Assembly: GCA_016209005.1 (NCBI GenBank)
Contig: JACQWZ010000028.1
Coordinates: 1-12,360, forward strand
DNA length: 12,360 bases
Source of the DNA: Candidatus Kuenenbacteria bacterium
Lineage (GTDB): Bacteria; Patescibacteriota; Patescibacteriia; UBA2591; PGYQ01
Direction: 5' to 3'
In this document: piece after piece, positions 12,120 through 12,360 of the stretch
How the letters are laid out: each line of letters begins with the position of its first letter
How positions within the stretch are numbered: position 1 is the stretch's first letter
Position numbers and translations under genes: made by a program
The notes under the pieces: generated by a model
What the model was told of the DNA's origin: nothing
The model's database searches: none
Seen by the model: the letters and a program-made list of their open reading frames with translations, nothing else

Positions 12120-12148
12120 TTGAAATTTCATAAAATTAAAGATATAAT
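12120..12148 (+). promoter_or_regulatory. sigma-70 promoter TTGAAA-N17-TATAAT
   Basis: TTGAAA (12120-12125), 17-nt spacer and TATAAT (12143-12148) form the best plus-strand promoter in the window. An AATTACA-TTG-TGTAATT hairpin (12154-12170) lies in the leader. It drives the transposase-like gene that starts at 12201. Confidence 0.65.
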
Positions 12149-12200
12149 AATTTAATTACATTGTGTAATTTTAATATTTTATTTTATTAATTTTAATTTT

Positions 12201-12360
12201 ATGAAACAAACAGAAGCATAAAAATTTTACAAAAACGCATTCTCTTTTTAAAGAAGGTAAAAGTAAAAAACAAATAGTAAAAGAAATTGGTATTAGCAAA
12301 CCAACTATCATCCAATGGCTTAATCAAAAAGAGTATAAAGAAAAACGTGGATGGAAAAAA
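12201..12360 (+). pseudogene. helix-turn-helix transposase/integrase-like gene, 5' part, frameshifted
   Basis: ATG 12201 opens MKQTEA and meets TAA at 12219-12221. The neighbouring frame, open from 12205 to the window end, reads HKNFTKTHSLFKEGKSKKQI, then VKEIGISKPTIIQWL and YKEKRGWKK. The SKKQIVKEIGISKPTIIQWL part is a clear helix-turn-helix, and the following RGWKK is reminiscent of transposases with an N-terminal helix-turn-helix. Deleting one base near 12215-12217 joins the two frames (MKQTE then HKNF), so a 1-nt insertion early in the gene is the simplest explanation. A non-ATG start or programmed frameshift is possible. The catalytic part lies outside the window, so the exact family cannot be named. 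Confidence 0.55.

Overview
The window is AT-rich, with compact genes on the + strand separated by repeat-filled gaps, and no rRNA or tRNA gene was seen. An ADP-forming acyl-CoA synthetase with fused alpha and beta parts, a VanW-type envelope protein, a type IV prepilin peptidase, many dispersed palindromes and poor Shine-Dalgarno signals together suggest a Patescibacteria (CPR, Parcubacteria-like) genome. This placement rests on gene content and repeat style, not on a marker-gene tree.

Layout. 141-2300 encodes the ADP-forming acetyl/acyl-CoA synthetase. 2554-3324 is recO, whose coding sequence contains two palindromes. 3680-4129 is an Hsp20 chaperone bracketed by two copies of one TCATTGCGAG hairpin element. 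4322-6393 is a two-gene unit: a small antitoxin-like protein and a membrane-anchored VanW protein. 6393-7660 is a gene graveyard and repeat nest. It holds a DUF3800 remnant with two stops, a TrmB-like C-terminal remnant, a 118-bp MITE sitting inside an older inverted repeat, and a probable minus-strand structured RNA with its own promoter and U-tract. atpD follows at 7666-9057. Between atpD and atpC (10428-10850) lie a NYN-domain nuclease gene, a minus-strand promoter/terminator unit and a pseudogene with one stop. A terminator and an extended -10 promoter then lead through a 250-bp palindromic leader into pilD (11268-12077). The window ends in the 5' part of a frameshifted helix-turn-helix transposase-like gene behind a good sigma-70 promoter.

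How the genes fit together. They are housekeeping or surface genes rather than one pathway: ATP from acyl-CoA (acd), ATP synthase F1 parts (atpD, atpC), DNA repair (recO), proteostasis (hsp20), cell envelope (vanW) and pilus processing (pilD). atpD and atpC are no longer adjacent, and no other ATP synthase gene is in the window.

The most unusual feature is a set of short tandem arrays, nearly all with a 7-nt period but with different unit sequences. Two lie in frame inside acd, one in frame inside pilD, one supplies the pilD stop codon and one starts at the vanW stop codon. Others are intergenic. Because 7 is not a multiple of 3, a one-unit change inside acd or pilD would shift the frame. The second main candidate is the minus-strand RNA at about 7196-7331: the three non-Watson-Crick positions in its 26-bp stem are G.U pairs only when it is read from the minus strand, the same strand that carries the promoter and the U-tract.
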